Shown in pieces: positions 41,234 to 50,327 of a stretch of DNA of 64,000 nucleotides (position 1 is the stretch's first letter; each line of letters begins with the position of its first letter). This DNA is from Hymenobacter frigidus. GTDB lineage: Bacteria > Bacteroidota > Bacteroidia > Cytophagales > Hymenobacteraceae. The stretch is from positions 31,953 to 95,952 of the forward strand of contig NZ_BMGY01000015.1 in assembly GCF_014640435.1 (NCBI RefSeq), given 5' to 3'. The translations under genes and the position numbers were made by a program. The notes under the pieces were generated by a model. That model was not told the origin of the DNA. It saw only the letters and a list, made by a program, of their open reading frames with translations, and did not search any database.

Positions 41234-41413
41234 CTATTTGGGTATGCCGCGCCGGTAGTGGTTATCGCGGGTGTGCGCACTATCGCTGGCCGTTTTGGCG
41301 TGGCCGTGGGGGTGCTTGTTGGGGTTGACACCGTAGGGGGTGCCATCGGGCTTGTTGCCGCAGCCGGTGAGGAGCAGCAGGAAAAGCAGGCTGGCAAGAA
41401 GGGGCGAAGACAT
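41234..41413 (-). CDS. Small 59-residue lipoprotein
   Basis: A short frame with a clear lipoprotein signal: MSSPLLASLLFLLLLTGCGN, with Cys18 after LTG. The mature ~41 residues are polar and His/Lys-rich (GVNPNKHPHGHAKTASD, then HTRDNHYRRGIPK) with no known domain. It lies 102 bases upstream of the nuclease lipoprotein on the same strand and could be co-expressed with it. It is easy to miss because of its length. Confidence 0.6.
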   Translation of the reverse strand: MSSPLLASLLFLLLLTGCGNKPDGTPYGVNPNKHPHGHAKTASDSAHTRDNHYRRGIPK

Positions 41414-41573
41414 GCGTAGGGAGGCCGGATGGTAGGGGAGGATTTACGGTGCCGTGGTGTTTCGGGGTGCAGCACTGGCGGTTTTCTTTTGGGATTACGG
41501 CCCGTGGCAGGATGGAGCGGCGTAGCTTAGCCCGCACATTGAATCCTTCACTCTTTCAAAAACCCGAAATTTT

Positions 41574-42305
41574 ATGGAATCCGACGATAACCACCTGACG
41601 CCCGCTCCCCGACTAATCCAAATCTCGGCCGAGGAAGCGGCCGACGTGCAGGCTCGCTTTTTTGCCCAGGTCTACGGCTGGATGGCCGCCGGCCTGGGCC
41701 TGACCGGCGGCATTGCCCTGTTTGCGTCTTCCTCGCCCGAGCTGATGCAGTTCGTGTTTGGCACGCGCTTCGTGTTTCTGGGGCTGATAATCGTCGAATT
41801 GGTGATTGTGGGCTTCCTATCGGCGCGGATATTCAACTGGAGCCTGGGCAAGGTGCAGGCCGCGTTTGTGGGCTACGCCGCGCTGAACGGCGTGACGCTG
41901 AGCTGCGTGTTTCTGGCCTACACCTCGGCCTCAATCACGTCCACGTTTTTCATCACCGCGGGCACCTTTGGCATCATGAGCCTCTTCGGCTACTTCACCA
42001 AGGCCGATTTGTCGGGCTGGGGCAAGCTGCTGAGCATGGCCGTGATTGGGCTGGTGCTGGCCATGGTGGTCAATATTTTCCTCAATAATTCGGTCCTGGA
42101 AATTATCACTTCCTTCATCGGCGTGCTGGTGTTTGTGGCCCTCACGGCCTACGACACCCAGAAGCTGAAGCAGCTGGCGCTGCTGGGCGTGACGGACGGC
42201 GAGGAGACGGGCAGCAAGGCCTCTATCCTGGGCGCACTCACGCTCTACCTGGATTTTGTGAACATGTTCCTGTTTTTGCTGCGCCTGTTCGGGTCGCGGC
42301 GGTAG
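41574..42305 (+). CDS. Bax inhibitor-1/YccA family membrane protein
   Basis: A 243-residue protein with seven membrane segments. The N-terminal QVYGWMAAGLGLTGGIALF, the middle AFVGYAALNGVTLSCVFLAY and the C-terminal ALTLYLDFVNMFLFLLRLFG match the BI-1/YbhL family, members of which conduct calcium or protons in some organisms. AYDTQKLKQL (~194) is the conserved loop containing the family aspartate. It is followed by a strong terminator. Confidence 0.92.
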   Translation: MESDDNHLTPAPRLIQISAEEAADVQARFFAQVYGWMAAGLGLTGGIALFASSSPELMQFVFGTRFVFLGLIIVELVIVGFLSARIFNWSLGKVQAAFVGYAALNGVTLSCVFLAYTSASITSTFFITAGTFGIMSLFGYFTKADLSGWGKLLSMAVIGLVLAMVVNIFLNNSVLEIITSFIGVLVFVALTAYDTQKLKQLALLGVTDGEETGSKASILGALTLYLDFVNMFLFLLRLFGSRR

Positions 42306-42316
42306 GAGGTCGCGCC

Positions 42317-42362
42317 ACAACAAAAAGCCCCGCTGGCATCACCAGCGGGGTTTTTTGTTGTA
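42317..42362. terminator. Bidirectional terminator between BI-1 and esterase genes
   Basis: ACAACAAAAAGCCCCGCTGG pairs with CCAGCGGGGTTTTTTGTTGT around CATCA. It carries A and T runs on both sides and serves both convergent genes. Confidence 0.9.
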
Positions 42363-42373
42363 AAACCGAAATA

Positions 42374-43261
42374 CTACAATGGTACCGTCACGCCATTGCT
42401 TTTCAGCACCTGCTGCAAAAATAGCACCTGGTAGGGCAGGGCATTCTGCCAATACTCCCAGGTGTGGGCCCCGGGGCGCTCGGTGTAGTCGTGGGGGGTG
42501 CCACTGTAGAGCAGGCGGCGGTGCACTTCGCGGTTAATTTCGAGCAGGCCGTCGTCCACCCCGCAGTCGATGATAAGGGGCAGGTTGTTGCGCTGCATCA
42601 GGTCAATGAGGCTCACCACCGAGTTGGCCACGAAGCGCTCGGGGTTATCAATTTCGGAGCCGAGGACCGGCGCCCAGAGTTGGGCCCGTTGGGCGGCATT
42701 GGTGGGGGAAAGCCTGCGGTTGACGCTGCGCAAATCGAGGGCTCCGCTCATGCTGCCGGCGGCGCAGTACAGGTCGGGGTGCCGGGCCGAGAGATAGAGC
42801 GCGCCGTGCCCACCCATGGAGAGGCCGGCGATAACGCGGCCCCGGCGGTCGGCCACGGTGCGGTAGGTCTGGTCGATTTTGGGCAAAACTTCCCTGGTGA
42901 GGTAGGTTTCGAACTGGCTGCCGGGGCTCACCGGACTATCGAGGTAGAAGGCGAAAGTTTCGCCCTCGGGCAGCACGATAATCAGGTTGTATTGGTCGGC
43001 CAGCCGATGCACGGTTTGCTTATCGGGCGTGCTTTTCAGCCAGTCGCCAAAGTGGCCGTAGGCCCCGTGCAGCAGGTAGAGCACGGGGTACTTAGCCTTC
43101 TTGTTTTTGGCATAAGAGGCGGGCAGCACCACAGCGGCGCGGTAGGTTTTGCGCATGGCCGCGCTGGGAATGGCCAGGGTGTCGACCTGGGCGGCCGAGG
43201 CCGCAGTGGCAGCACCGGCCAGGAGCAGCAGGGCCAACAGGAGGGGGCGGAGGAATGGCAT
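42374..43261 (-). CDS. Secreted esterase D-like alpha/beta hydrolase
   Basis: A 295-residue protein from the ATG at 43261, with a signal peptide (MPFLRPLLLALLLLAGAATA). The nucleophile is in GRVIAGLSMGGHGALYLSAR. Other matches to the putative esterase (Esterase D/tributyrin esterase) family are YPVLYLLHGAYGHFGDWL and TFAFYLDSPVSPGSQFETYL. The C-terminal HDYTERPGAHTWEYWQNALP supplies the catalytic histidine. The substrate is unknown; feruloyl or acetyl esters of polysaccharides are common for exported members. It is divergent from the amylase gene. Confidence 0.85.
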   Translation of the reverse strand: MPFLRPLLLALLLLAGAATAASAAQVDTLAIPSAAMRKTYRAAVVLPASYAKNKKAKYPVLYLLHGAYGHFGDWLKSTPDKQTVHRLADQYNLIIVLPEGETFAFYLDSPVSPGSQFETYLTREVLPKIDQTYRTVADRRGRVIAGLSMGGHGALYLSARHPDLYCAAGSMSGALDLRSVNRRLSPTNAAQRAQLWAPVLGSEIDNPERFVANSVVSLIDLMQRNNLPLIIDCGVDDGLLEINREVHRRLLYSGTPHDYTERPGAHTWEYWQNALPYQVLFLQQVLKSNGVTVPL

Positions 43262-43423
43262 GGGTAGCAAAAGGGGGGTGCTGGTGGAGGGGGCGCAAAT
43301 ATGGTGGAAGGGGCGTAAATATCTGGAATTACCGCTGGTTAGAATTCGCAGTCAGTCAATTGAAAAATCTCCGTTGGCAATCGGGCGGGAATTACGTGTT
43401 TCGGGTGGTGGTTGGCCGGGGCT

Positions 43424-43431
43424 TACCTTTG
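43424..43431 (+). promoter_or_regulatory. Candidate -7 box TACCTTTG for the amylase gene
   Basis: An exact TAnnTTTG match 29 bases before the ATG at 43461. A TTTCG about 21 bases upstream could be a weak -33 element. It excludes the longer reading frame that begins at 43149. Confidence 0.55.
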
Positions 43432-43460
43432 GCACTAGGTATTTACACCAAGCACAGTCG

Positions 43461-46040
43461 ATGAAACTCGTTCTACTTATTTGCGCGCTGCTGATTGGCG
43501 CAGCCGGAACCCAGGCTGCTCAGCTCACCTTTCGGGTTGACATGGGCATGCGGACAGTGCCCGCCAGCGGCGTGCACGTAGCGGGTACTTTCCAGGCCCC
43601 CGCCGGCTTTCCGGCCAACTGGAACCCCGCCACCACGGCCCTGACCGACCCCGACGGGGACCACATCTGGGAAGTGAGCGTGACCGTGCCGGCCGGCGTG
43701 TACCTCTACAAATTCGTGAACGGCAACACCTGGAGCGGGGCCGAAGCCGTGCCCACCAGCTGCGGCCTGGACGATGGCGGCGGCAACGTGAACCGGCAGG
43801 TGGTGGTGGGCGGCGCGGCGGTGCGCCTGCCCATCGTGGCCTTTGGCGACTGCGCCACGCAGCTGCGCTTCGCCGTGAACATGACCGGCCAAACCGTGTC
43901 GCGCGCTGGCGTGCACGTCATCGGCAATTTCCAGGCGCTGGCCGGCTACGGGGCCAACAACGACGCCACGGCCCTGCCGCTGCGCGACGACGACGGTGAT
44001 GGCATCTACGAGGTGCAGGTTGGCCTGCCGGCTCCCGGTCTGTTTCAGTACCGCTTCGTGAACGGCAATACCCTGGCCCAGGCCGAAACCGTGCCCGCTG
44101 CCTGCGGCACCGCCGATGCCACCGGCACTCTCACCCGCGTGGCTACCGCTACGGCGGCCGTGAATACCACGCCCAGCTACTGCTTTGGCGCCTGCGCCGC
44201 GTGCAGCGGCACGCCCATCACCACCTACGCCACGCACTGGTGGAACGATGCCGTGTTCTACGAAATCCTGGTGCGCAGCTTTCAGGACAGCAACGGCGAC
44301 GGCAAAGGCGACTTCGCGGGCCTGACCCAGAAGCTGGATTACCTCAACGACGGCAACCCGGCCACGACGGCCGACCTGGGCATCACCGGTATCTGGCTGA
44401 TGCCCATGATGGAATCGCCGAGCTACCACGGCTACGACGTGACCAACTACAAAGCCACGGAGGCCGACTACGGCTCAATGGCCGAGTTTGAGGCCTTCCT
44501 GGCGGCGGCCCACCAGCGGGGCATCAAGGTGATTATTGACTTGGTGCTGAATCATTCATCGAGCCAGCACCCGTGGTTTCAGCAGGCGGTGAGCAGCAGC
44601 ACCAGCCCGACGCGGGACTGGTACCGGTGGTCGGCCACCAACCCCGGCTACCTGGGTCCCTGGGGCCAGACGGTGTGGCACCCGCGCAATGGCAGCTTCA
44701 ACTACGGCATATTCTGGAACGAGATGCCCGACCTGAACTGGCGCAACCCGCAGTTGAAAGCCGCTATGTGGGACGTGAGCCGCTTCTGGCTGCGCAAGGG
44801 CGTGGACGGCTACCGACTGGACGCCGTGAAGTACCTGGTAGAAAACGGCCCTACGCTGGAAGACACGCCCGAAACCATGACGCTGCTGGAAGAATTTCAC
44901 GACTCGGTACGGGCCGTGAACCCGGCCGCGCTCACCGTGGGCGAGGCCTGGAGCAACACCCGCGCCGTGCTGCCCTACGTGCAAAAAGACCGGCTCGACC
45001 TCTGCTTCGAGTTTGACCTGGCTACCAGTATCGTGGCGGCCGTGAACCAGGGCAGCGCCACCAACCTGCGCAATCAGCTCAACTTGGTGACCACGCTCTA
45101 TCCCAAGCTGCAATACGCCACCTTCCTCACCAACCACGACCAAAACCGGGTGTTCGACGTGCTGGGCAGCAACCTGGCCCGCATGAAGCAGGCCGCCGCC
45201 CTCTACCTGACCATGCCCGGCGTGCCATTTCTGTACTACGGCGAGGAAATCGGCATGGCCGGTTCGGGCCCCGATGAGAGCAAACGCCGCCCCATGCAGT
45301 GGACGGCTGGCTCCCGGGCTGGTTTCACCACCGGCAACCCGTGGTATTCCATCAACCCGAACTACACCCAATTCAACGTGGCCACCGCGCAGGCCGACCC
45401 TGCTTCGCTGCTCAATCATTACAAAAAGTTGATTGGCTTGCGCAATGCCAGCGAAACCCTGCGCAAGGGTTACTACCTGCCCGCCACGGCATCGGCCGCG
45501 CCGGTCCTGGCCTACGCCCGGGTGTTTGGCCAGGAGGCCGTGCTGGTGGCCGCCAACCTGGGCAGCAACGCGGCTGGCAACCCGACTTTTGCCATTGATA
45601 TGTCGACGCTGGTGGCTGGCACGTACCAGGTCACGGAGCTCTACGGCGGGCAGCTGGCGGGCACCGTCACGGTAAACTCGCAGGGCGGCTTCAGCAGCTG
45701 GACTGCCACCGGCCTGCCCGCCCTGGCCGGCAACCAGACCTGGATGCTGCGGCTCCGCTCCACCACCGCCACGAGCACGGCCAGCGCGCAGCCCGCGTTC
45801 GCTTTCGCGCTGTTCCCCAACCCGGCAGCCGGTGGCCCGGTGCGGCTGGCGCTGGCGGCCGCACCGGCCGCGCACAGCCAGGTCCAGGTTTTCGACCTCG
45901 TTGGGAAGCAGGTTTACACCGGTCGTTTCGCCGGTAATACTTCCGCACTTGACACCAATGGCTGGGCGGCTGGTACCTATTTTGTGCGGGTGCAGTCAGG
46001 CACGGCGGTGGCCGTGCAGCGGCTGGTCGTGGAGCGATAA
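43461..46040 (+). CDS. Secreted GH13 alpha-amylase with T9SS sorting domain
   Basis: An 859-residue protein. The signal peptide is MKLVLLICALLIGAAGTQAA. Two repeated starch-binding-like domains follow (~20-120 and ~137-235), each with a GVHV.GTFQAPAG or GVHVIGNFQALAG core and a FVNGNT strand. The GH13 barrel has KVIIDLVLNHSS, DGYRLDAVKYL (nucleophile Asp), LTVGEAW (acid Glu) and FLTNHDQNRV (Asp). The C-terminal ~75 residues (FALFPNPAAGG, VFDLVGKQVYTG, GTYFVRVQSG, VQRLVVER) are a type A Por-secretion tail, which directs export through the type IX secretion system. It probably digests starch outside the cell. Confidence 0.93.
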   Translation: MKLVLLICALLIGAAGTQAAQLTFRVDMGMRTVPASGVHVAGTFQAPAGFPANWNPATTALTDPDGDHIWEVSVTVPAGVYLYKFVNGNTWSGAEAVPTSCGLDDGGGNVNRQVVVGGAAVRLPIVAFGDCATQLRFAVNMTGQTVSRAGVHVIGNFQALAGYGANNDATALPLRDDDGDGIYEVQVGLPAPGLFQYRFVNGNTLAQAETVPAACGTADATGTLTRVATATAAVNTTPSYCFGACAACSGTPITTYATHWWNDAVFYEILVRSFQDSNGDGKGDFAGLTQKLDYLNDGNPATTADLGITGIWLMPMMESPSYHGYDVTNYKATEADYGSMAEFEAFLAAAHQRGIKVIIDLVLNHSSSQHPWFQQAVSSSTSPTRDWYRWSATNPGYLGPWGQTVWHPRNGSFNYGIFWNEMPDLNWRNPQLKAAMWDVSRFWLRKGVDGYRLDAVKYLVENGPTLEDTPETMTLLEEFHDSVRAVNPAALTVGEAWSNTRAVLPYVQKDRLDLCFEFDLATSIVAAVNQGSATNLRNQLNLVTTLYPKLQYATFLTNHDQNRVFDVLGSNLARMKQAAALYLTMPGVPFLYYGEEIGMAGSGPDESKRRPMQWTAGSRAGFTTGNPWYSINPNYTQFNVATAQADPASLLNHYKKLIGLRNASETLRKGYYLPATASAAPVLAYARVFGQEAVLVAANLGSNAAGNPTFAIDMSTLVAGTYQVTELYGGQLAGTVTVNSQGGFSSWTATGLPALAGNQTWMLRLRSTTATSTASAQPAFAFALFPNPAAGGPVRLALAAAPAAHSQVQVFDLVGKQVYTGRFAGNTSALDTNGWAAGTYFVRVQSGTAVAVQRLVVER

Positions 46041-46061
46041 AGTACAGCACGGTATGTACAT

Positions 46062-46179
46062 AGAACGTCATGCTCATCTGGCGTCCGCGCAGCCGAAGCA
46101 TCTCGCGTGCTTGAGTAAACCAATCGATTGAGTTACTACCCCACGCGAGATGCTTCGACTACGCTCAGCATGACGTTCT
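46062..46179. repeat. Interspersed inverted repeat, GTCATGCTGAGC family, copy 7
   Basis: The arms AGAACGTCATGCTCATCTGG and the reverse complement of AGAACGTCATGCTGAGCGTA keep the outer 13 bases, then diverge over CATCTGGCGTCCGCGCAGC before GAAGCATCTCGCGTG pairs again. It lies between the convergent amylase and aspA genes. Confidence 0.85.
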
Positions 46180-46202
46180 GTAATTTGAGCCGAGTTTTAG
46201 TC

Positions 46203-47609
46203 TTACTTCATAAACACCGGTCGAATCAAATTTTCAAACGTGAAAATCTCGTCCCACTTTTCCTGCGTCAACAGCCCGCGCTCGGTCACGGCGATATCGT
46301 GCACGGACTTGCCGGTTTTGAGGGCTTCTTTAGCGATATCGGCCGAGGCCTCGTAGCCGATAACGGGGTTGAGCTGCGTGACGATGCCGATGCTGTTGCG
46401 CACGAGGCTTTCGGCGTGTTCCTTGTTGGCCGTGATGCCTACTACGCACTTCTCGCGCAGGGTGCGGCAAGCGTTGGTCATGTAAGAAATGGACGTGAAC
46501 AGCGCGAAGCTGATGACCGGCTCCATCACGTTGAGCTGAAGCTGGCCCGCCTCCGCCGCCATGGTCACCGTGAGGTCGGCCCCGATGACGTAGAAGGCCG
46601 TCTGGTTCACCACTTCGGGCACCACGGGATTCACCTTGCCGGGCATTATGCTGGAGCCGGGCTGCAGCGCGGGCAGGTTGATTTCGTTGAAACCCGTGCG
46701 CGGGCCGGAGGACAGCAGGCGCAAATCGTTGCAGATTTTGGAGAGCTTCACCGCCGTGCGCTTCAGCACGCCGGATAGCTGCACGTAAGCACCCGTGTCA
46801 TAAGTGGCTTCGAACAAGTCGCCGGCCAACACCAGGTCGAGGCCCGTGATGGTGCGCAGGTGCGCGGTCACGATGTCGGGGTAGCCGGTGGGAGCGTTGA
46901 TGCGCGAGCCAATGGCGGTGGCCCCCATGTTGATTTCGTCAATCAGCCGGCGCGAATCGTCGATGCGCAGCAGCTCTTCGCGCAGGTTGGTGGCGAAGGC
47001 TCGGAACTCGTCGCCCATGCTCATCGGCACGGCATCCTGAAGCTGGGTGCGGCCCATTTTGAGTACGTCGCGGAACTCTTCGCCCTTCTGCGCGAAGGAC
47101 TCGGCCAGCGCGCCCAGGGTTTCGCGGTAGCCCACCAGCTTGTTGTTGAGCGCAATGCGGAAGGCGGTGGGGTAGGCGTCGTTGGTGCTTTGCGAGCAGT
47201 TGACGTGGTTATTAGGGTGGCAGTATTGGTACTCGCCCTTCTGGTGCCCCATGATTTCGAGGGCCACGTTGGCGATGACTTCGTTGGCGTTCATGTTCAC
47301 GGAAGTGCCCGCGCCGCCCTGAATCATGTCGGTCAGAAACTGCTGGTCGAACTCGCCGGTGGCCACCCGGTCGCAGGCGGCGGCAATGGCATCGGCAATG
47401 GCGGGGGCGAGCACGCCGAGCTCTTTATTGGCCAGGGCCGCGCCTTTTTTCACGTACGCCAAGGCTTGCACAAACAGCGGCTCCGAGTTGATGGGAATGC
47501 CGGTGATGGCGAAATTTTCCATGCCGCGCAGGGTCTGGATGCCATAATAAGCGGAATCGGGCAGGCTGCGCTCGCCCAGGAAATCGTGTTCAATGCGGGA
47601 GGTACTCAT
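46203..47609 (-). CDS. aspA: Aspartate ammonia-lyase
   Basis: A 468-residue member of the fumarase/aspartase superfamily, converting aspartate to fumarate and ammonia. The signature GSSIMPGKVNPVVPEVV (~316) contains the catalytic serine loop. The N-terminal ERSLPDSAYYGIQTLRGMEN and GGAGTSVNMNANEVIAN (~98) fit AspA better than fumarase. It is probably transcribed alone, with repeats on both sides. Confidence 0.93.
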   Translation of the reverse strand: MSTSRIEHDFLGERSLPDSAYYGIQTLRGMENFAITGIPINSEPLFVQALAYVKKGAALANKELGVLAPAIADAIAAACDRVATGEFDQQFLTDMIQGGAGTSVNMNANEVIANVALEIMGHQKGEYQYCHPNNHVNCSQSTNDAYPTAFRIALNNKLVGYRETLGALAESFAQKGEEFRDVLKMGRTQLQDAVPMSMGDEFRAFATNLREELLRIDDSRRLIDEINMGATAIGSRINAPTGYPDIVTAHLRTITGLDLVLAGDLFEATYDTGAYVQLSGVLKRTAVKLSKICNDLRLLSSGPRTGFNEINLPALQPGSSIMPGKVNPVVPEVVNQTAFYVIGADLTVTMAAEAGQLQLNVMEPVISFALFTSISYMTNACRTLREKCVVGITANKEHAESLVRNSIGIVTQLNPVIGYEASADIAKEALKTGKSVHDIAVTERGLLTQEKWDEIFTFENLIRPVFMK

Positions 47610-47670
47610 GCGTAATGATAGGGTGGGAATGATGGATGGGAGGGCTAGTAATGGAGGTGATTTAATGCAT

Positions 47671-47770
47671 TGTCATCCTGAGCCTGCGAAGGACCTTATC
47701 GCGACTGCTCAATTTGAGCTGCATCCATTGGCGCAGGTGTGGCAAGGTCCTTCGCAGGCTCAGGATGACA
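47671..47770. repeat. Interspersed inverted repeat, GTCATCCTGAGC subfamily, copy 8
   Basis: The arms TGTCATCCTGAGCCTGCGAA and its exact reverse complement pair over 27 bases. The core is shared with the palindrome at 15954-16033. It lies between the divergent aspA and DUF885 genes. Confidence 0.92.
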
Positions 47771-47907
47771 GATGGTTGAATTCTTAAACCAACCTACGGC
47801 TACCTTCAAATCGCCTGTAAACCTACGCCCACGTTCTGCAACGTAACCGCTTTCCGCTGTTTCTTTACGGCATCCCATTCGCTTACCGCTCGTTTCAACC
47901 GCTGCTT

Positions 47908-49677
47908 ATGAAACTCCGCTACTTACCGTTGCTGGCCCTGACCCTGGCCGGCTGCTCCCAAGCCGATAAATCCGGAACCGCCGCCACCGACTCTGATGCC
48001 CGCTTCGATGCTTTTAAGGGTCAGTTTATTGAAGCCCTGTGGCGGCAAAATCCCGACTACGCTTCCAGCCAGGGCTACCATAGGTACGATTCGCTGCTGG
48101 TGATTCCCAACGCCGCCCAGCGGCAGAGCGACGACGCTTTCACCCGGAAATACCTGGCTGCGCTCGGCACCTTTGGCCCCGACAGCCTCTCGCCCAACAA
48201 CCAGATTGACCTGCGCCTGCTGCGCAATGAGCTGCGCGCCGAGCGCTGGTACGCCGACACGCTCAAAACCTGGCAGTGGAACCCGGCCGGCTACAACCTC
48301 GGGGCCAGCGTGGGCGACCTGCTCGCCGGCCGCCACTTTCGCCTCGACCGCCGCCTGCGCAATATCTCCGATAAAATCAGCCACGCGGCAGACTTCTACG
48401 CGGCCGCCAAAGCCAACATCAGCAACCCCACCCGCGAGCACACCGAACTGGCCATCAAGCAGAACGCCGGTGGCCTGACCGTATTTAGCTCCGCCCTGGC
48501 CGATTCGGTGCGCAAATCCGGCCTGAGCGAGGCCGAGAAGAAGACCATCACCGACCGCATTATGGCCACCCGCGCGGCCGTGCAGGGCTACCTGGATTTC
48601 CTGAAATCCGATGTGCTGCCCAAGGGCAAGTTCCGCTCGTTCCGCATTGGCCGGGAGTTGTTCGACCAGAAGTTTGCCTACGATATTCAGTCCCATTTCA
48701 CGGCCACTGAAATCTACCAGCAGGCCCTAACGCACAAGGCCGAGCTGCTGCACGACATGGGCCGCCGCGCCGCCCGCCTCTATCCCAAGTATTTCTCCGG
48801 CCAAAAAGCCCCGGCTGACACGCTGGCCCTGATAACGGCCGTCGTCAACCAGCTCACGCTGAAGCACGCCCCGCGCGACGGTTTCGTGGACGCCGTGAAG
48901 CGCCAGATTCCGACGCTGGTGGCTTTTGTGAACGATAAAAAGCTGCTCACCCAAGACCCCAGCAAGCCGCTGGTGGTGCGCGAAACCCCGCTCTACATGC
49001 GCGGCAGCGGCGCGGGGGCCAGCGTATCCGCTCCCGGCCCCTACGACAAGGGTGCCAACACCTACTACAACGTGGAGCCCTTGCCCACCGAATGGACGCC
49101 GGCCCAGGCCGAAAGCTACCTACGCGAATACAACGACTACACCCTCCAGATTCTCAACATCCACGAGGCTATTCCGGGCCACTACACGCAGCTGGTGTAC
49201 GCCAACCGCTCGCCTTCGCTGGTGAAAAGCATTTTTGGCAACGGAGCCATGATTGAGGGCTGGGCCGTGTACTCGGAGCGCATGATGTTGGAAAACGGCT
49301 ACGGCAACAACTCCGACGAAATGTGGCTGCTCTGGGACAAGTGGAACATGCGCGTGACGCTGAATACCGTCATCGACCACGCCATTCAGGTCGATAACAT
49401 GAGCGAAAACGACGTGGTGACCCTGCTCCGCCGCGACGGTTTTCAGGAAGAAGCCGAGGCCCGGGGCAAGTGGCTGCGCGCTACCCTGAGCCAGGTGCAG
49501 CTCAGCAGCTACTTCACCGGCTACACCGAGATTTATGCCCTGCGCGAAGAGCTTAAGCGTGAGCGAGGCAAGGAGTTCGATTTGAAGAATTTCCACGAGC
49601 AGTTCCTCAGCTACGGCAGCGCCCCGGTGAAATACATCCGCGAGCTGATGCTGCGGCCGAACCAATCCAATCAGTAG
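47908..49677 (+). CDS. DUF885 family lipoprotein, putative metallopeptidase
   Basis: A 589-residue protein. MKLRYLPLLALTLAGC is a lipoprotein signal with Cys16. The zinc-site motif HEAIPGHYTQ near residue 417 is typical of DUF885, a family related to M32/M3-like HExxH peptidases. GAMIEGWAVYSERMMLENGYG (~447) supplies the third ligand. It is likely a periplasmic or surface peptidase, with the substrate unknown. The N-terminal half is helical. It starts 138 bases after repeat copy 8. Confidence 0.85.
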   Translation: MKLRYLPLLALTLAGCSQADKSGTAATDSDARFDAFKGQFIEALWRQNPDYASSQGYHRYDSLLVIPNAAQRQSDDAFTRKYLAALGTFGPDSLSPNNQIDLRLLRNELRAERWYADTLKTWQWNPAGYNLGASVGDLLAGRHFRLDRRLRNISDKISHAADFYAAAKANISNPTREHTELAIKQNAGGLTVFSSALADSVRKSGLSEAEKKTITDRIMATRAAVQGYLDFLKSDVLPKGKFRSFRIGRELFDQKFAYDIQSHFTATEIYQQALTHKAELLHDMGRRAARLYPKYFSGQKAPADTLALITAVVNQLTLKHAPRDGFVDAVKRQIPTLVAFVNDKKLLTQDPSKPLVVRETPLYMRGSGAGASVSAPGPYDKGANTYYNVEPLPTEWTPAQAESYLREYNDYTLQILNIHEAIPGHYTQLVYANRSPSLVKSIFGNGAMIEGWAVYSERMMLENGYGNNSDEMWLLWDKWNMRVTLNTVIDHAIQVDNMSENDVVTLLRRDGFQEEAEARGKWLRATLSQVQLSSYFTGYTEIYALREELKRERGKEFDLKNFHEQFLSYGSAPVKYIRELMLRPNQSNQ

Positions 49678-49776
49678 TTTCAAAGGCAGTCACAAAACGG
49701 GAATCTTTCCGCAATGCGGCGTGTATAAGCCGCACACCGGCTCGTGCGGCGCCTCTTTCTCTGTAATCCTCCTGCT

Positions 49777-50136
49777 ATGTTTGACTTCTTACTTAACGAC
49801 ACCGTGCTCGACACCGATGATGAAGGCTTGCGCCATTGCATCTACGAGCACCAGAAAGTCTTTGCCAAATTCACGGCCGAAGACTGTGCCATTTGCAAGC
49901 TGCTGGGCCCCAGCTTCGCCAAATTTTCTAAGGACGAAGACTATCAGGGCATTCAATTCGTTCGGCTTTCTTCGGAAGAAAACCCTGTGGCCAAGCAACT
50001 TATGTCTGAGCGCGCCGCGCCGTTCTTTGTGAGCTACTGCCAGGGCCGCATTCTGGAGTGTGATAGTCTGGGCACGGATGTCGACGTGCTCGCCCAACTC
50101 AATCGCCTGCGGGCCCATACGCCAACCGCCGAATAA
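49777..50136 (+). CDS. Thioredoxin-like protein with CAIC motif
   Basis: A 119-residue cytosolic protein from the ATG at 49777. The thioredoxin-fold redox motif is CAIC in EDCAICKLLGPSFAKF near residue 33. The cis-Pro segment appears as RAAPFFVSYCQGRIL (~78). It lacks a signal peptide, so it is a cytosolic thiol-redox or thiol-binding protein of unknown partner. It is 99 bases after DUF885 with no clear terminator between. Confidence 0.7.
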   Translation: MFDFLLNDTVLDTDDEGLRHCIYEHQKVFAKFTAEDCAICKLLGPSFAKFSKDEDYQGIQFVRLSSEENPVAKQLMSERAAPFFVSYCQGRILECDSLGTDVDVLAQLNRLRAHTPTAE

Positions 50137-50192
50137 GCCGCTTCCTGTAGCTGGGGCGCACGGGCATTGCTTCGGGGCCTTCACAACTGTAG

Positions 50193-50262
50193 TACCCTAA
50201 CAGGGCTAAATCCCAGCAACTGCTTGCACGAGTAGCTGCTGGGATTTAGCCGTGTTGGGGTA
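50193..50262. repeat. Palindrome between thioredoxin-like and ydcF-like genes
   Basis: GGCTAAATCCCAGCA and TGCTGGGATTTAGCC pair, flanked by the weaker TACCCTAACAG/CGTGTTGGGGTA. About 26 pairs with a few mismatches. It has no GTCAT core. Confidence 0.78.
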
Positions 50263-50327
50263 ATGCAGTATTTGCCTGATAATCCTGGCAAACGGGGTGC
50301 TGCCGCCGCACAGCCCTACCTTTAGGC

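Noticed and set aside
39899..41419. 506-codon open frame antisense to the nuclease
   Set aside because: Glycine/valine-rich shadow; the nuclease frame has catalytic motifs and a lipoprotein signal.
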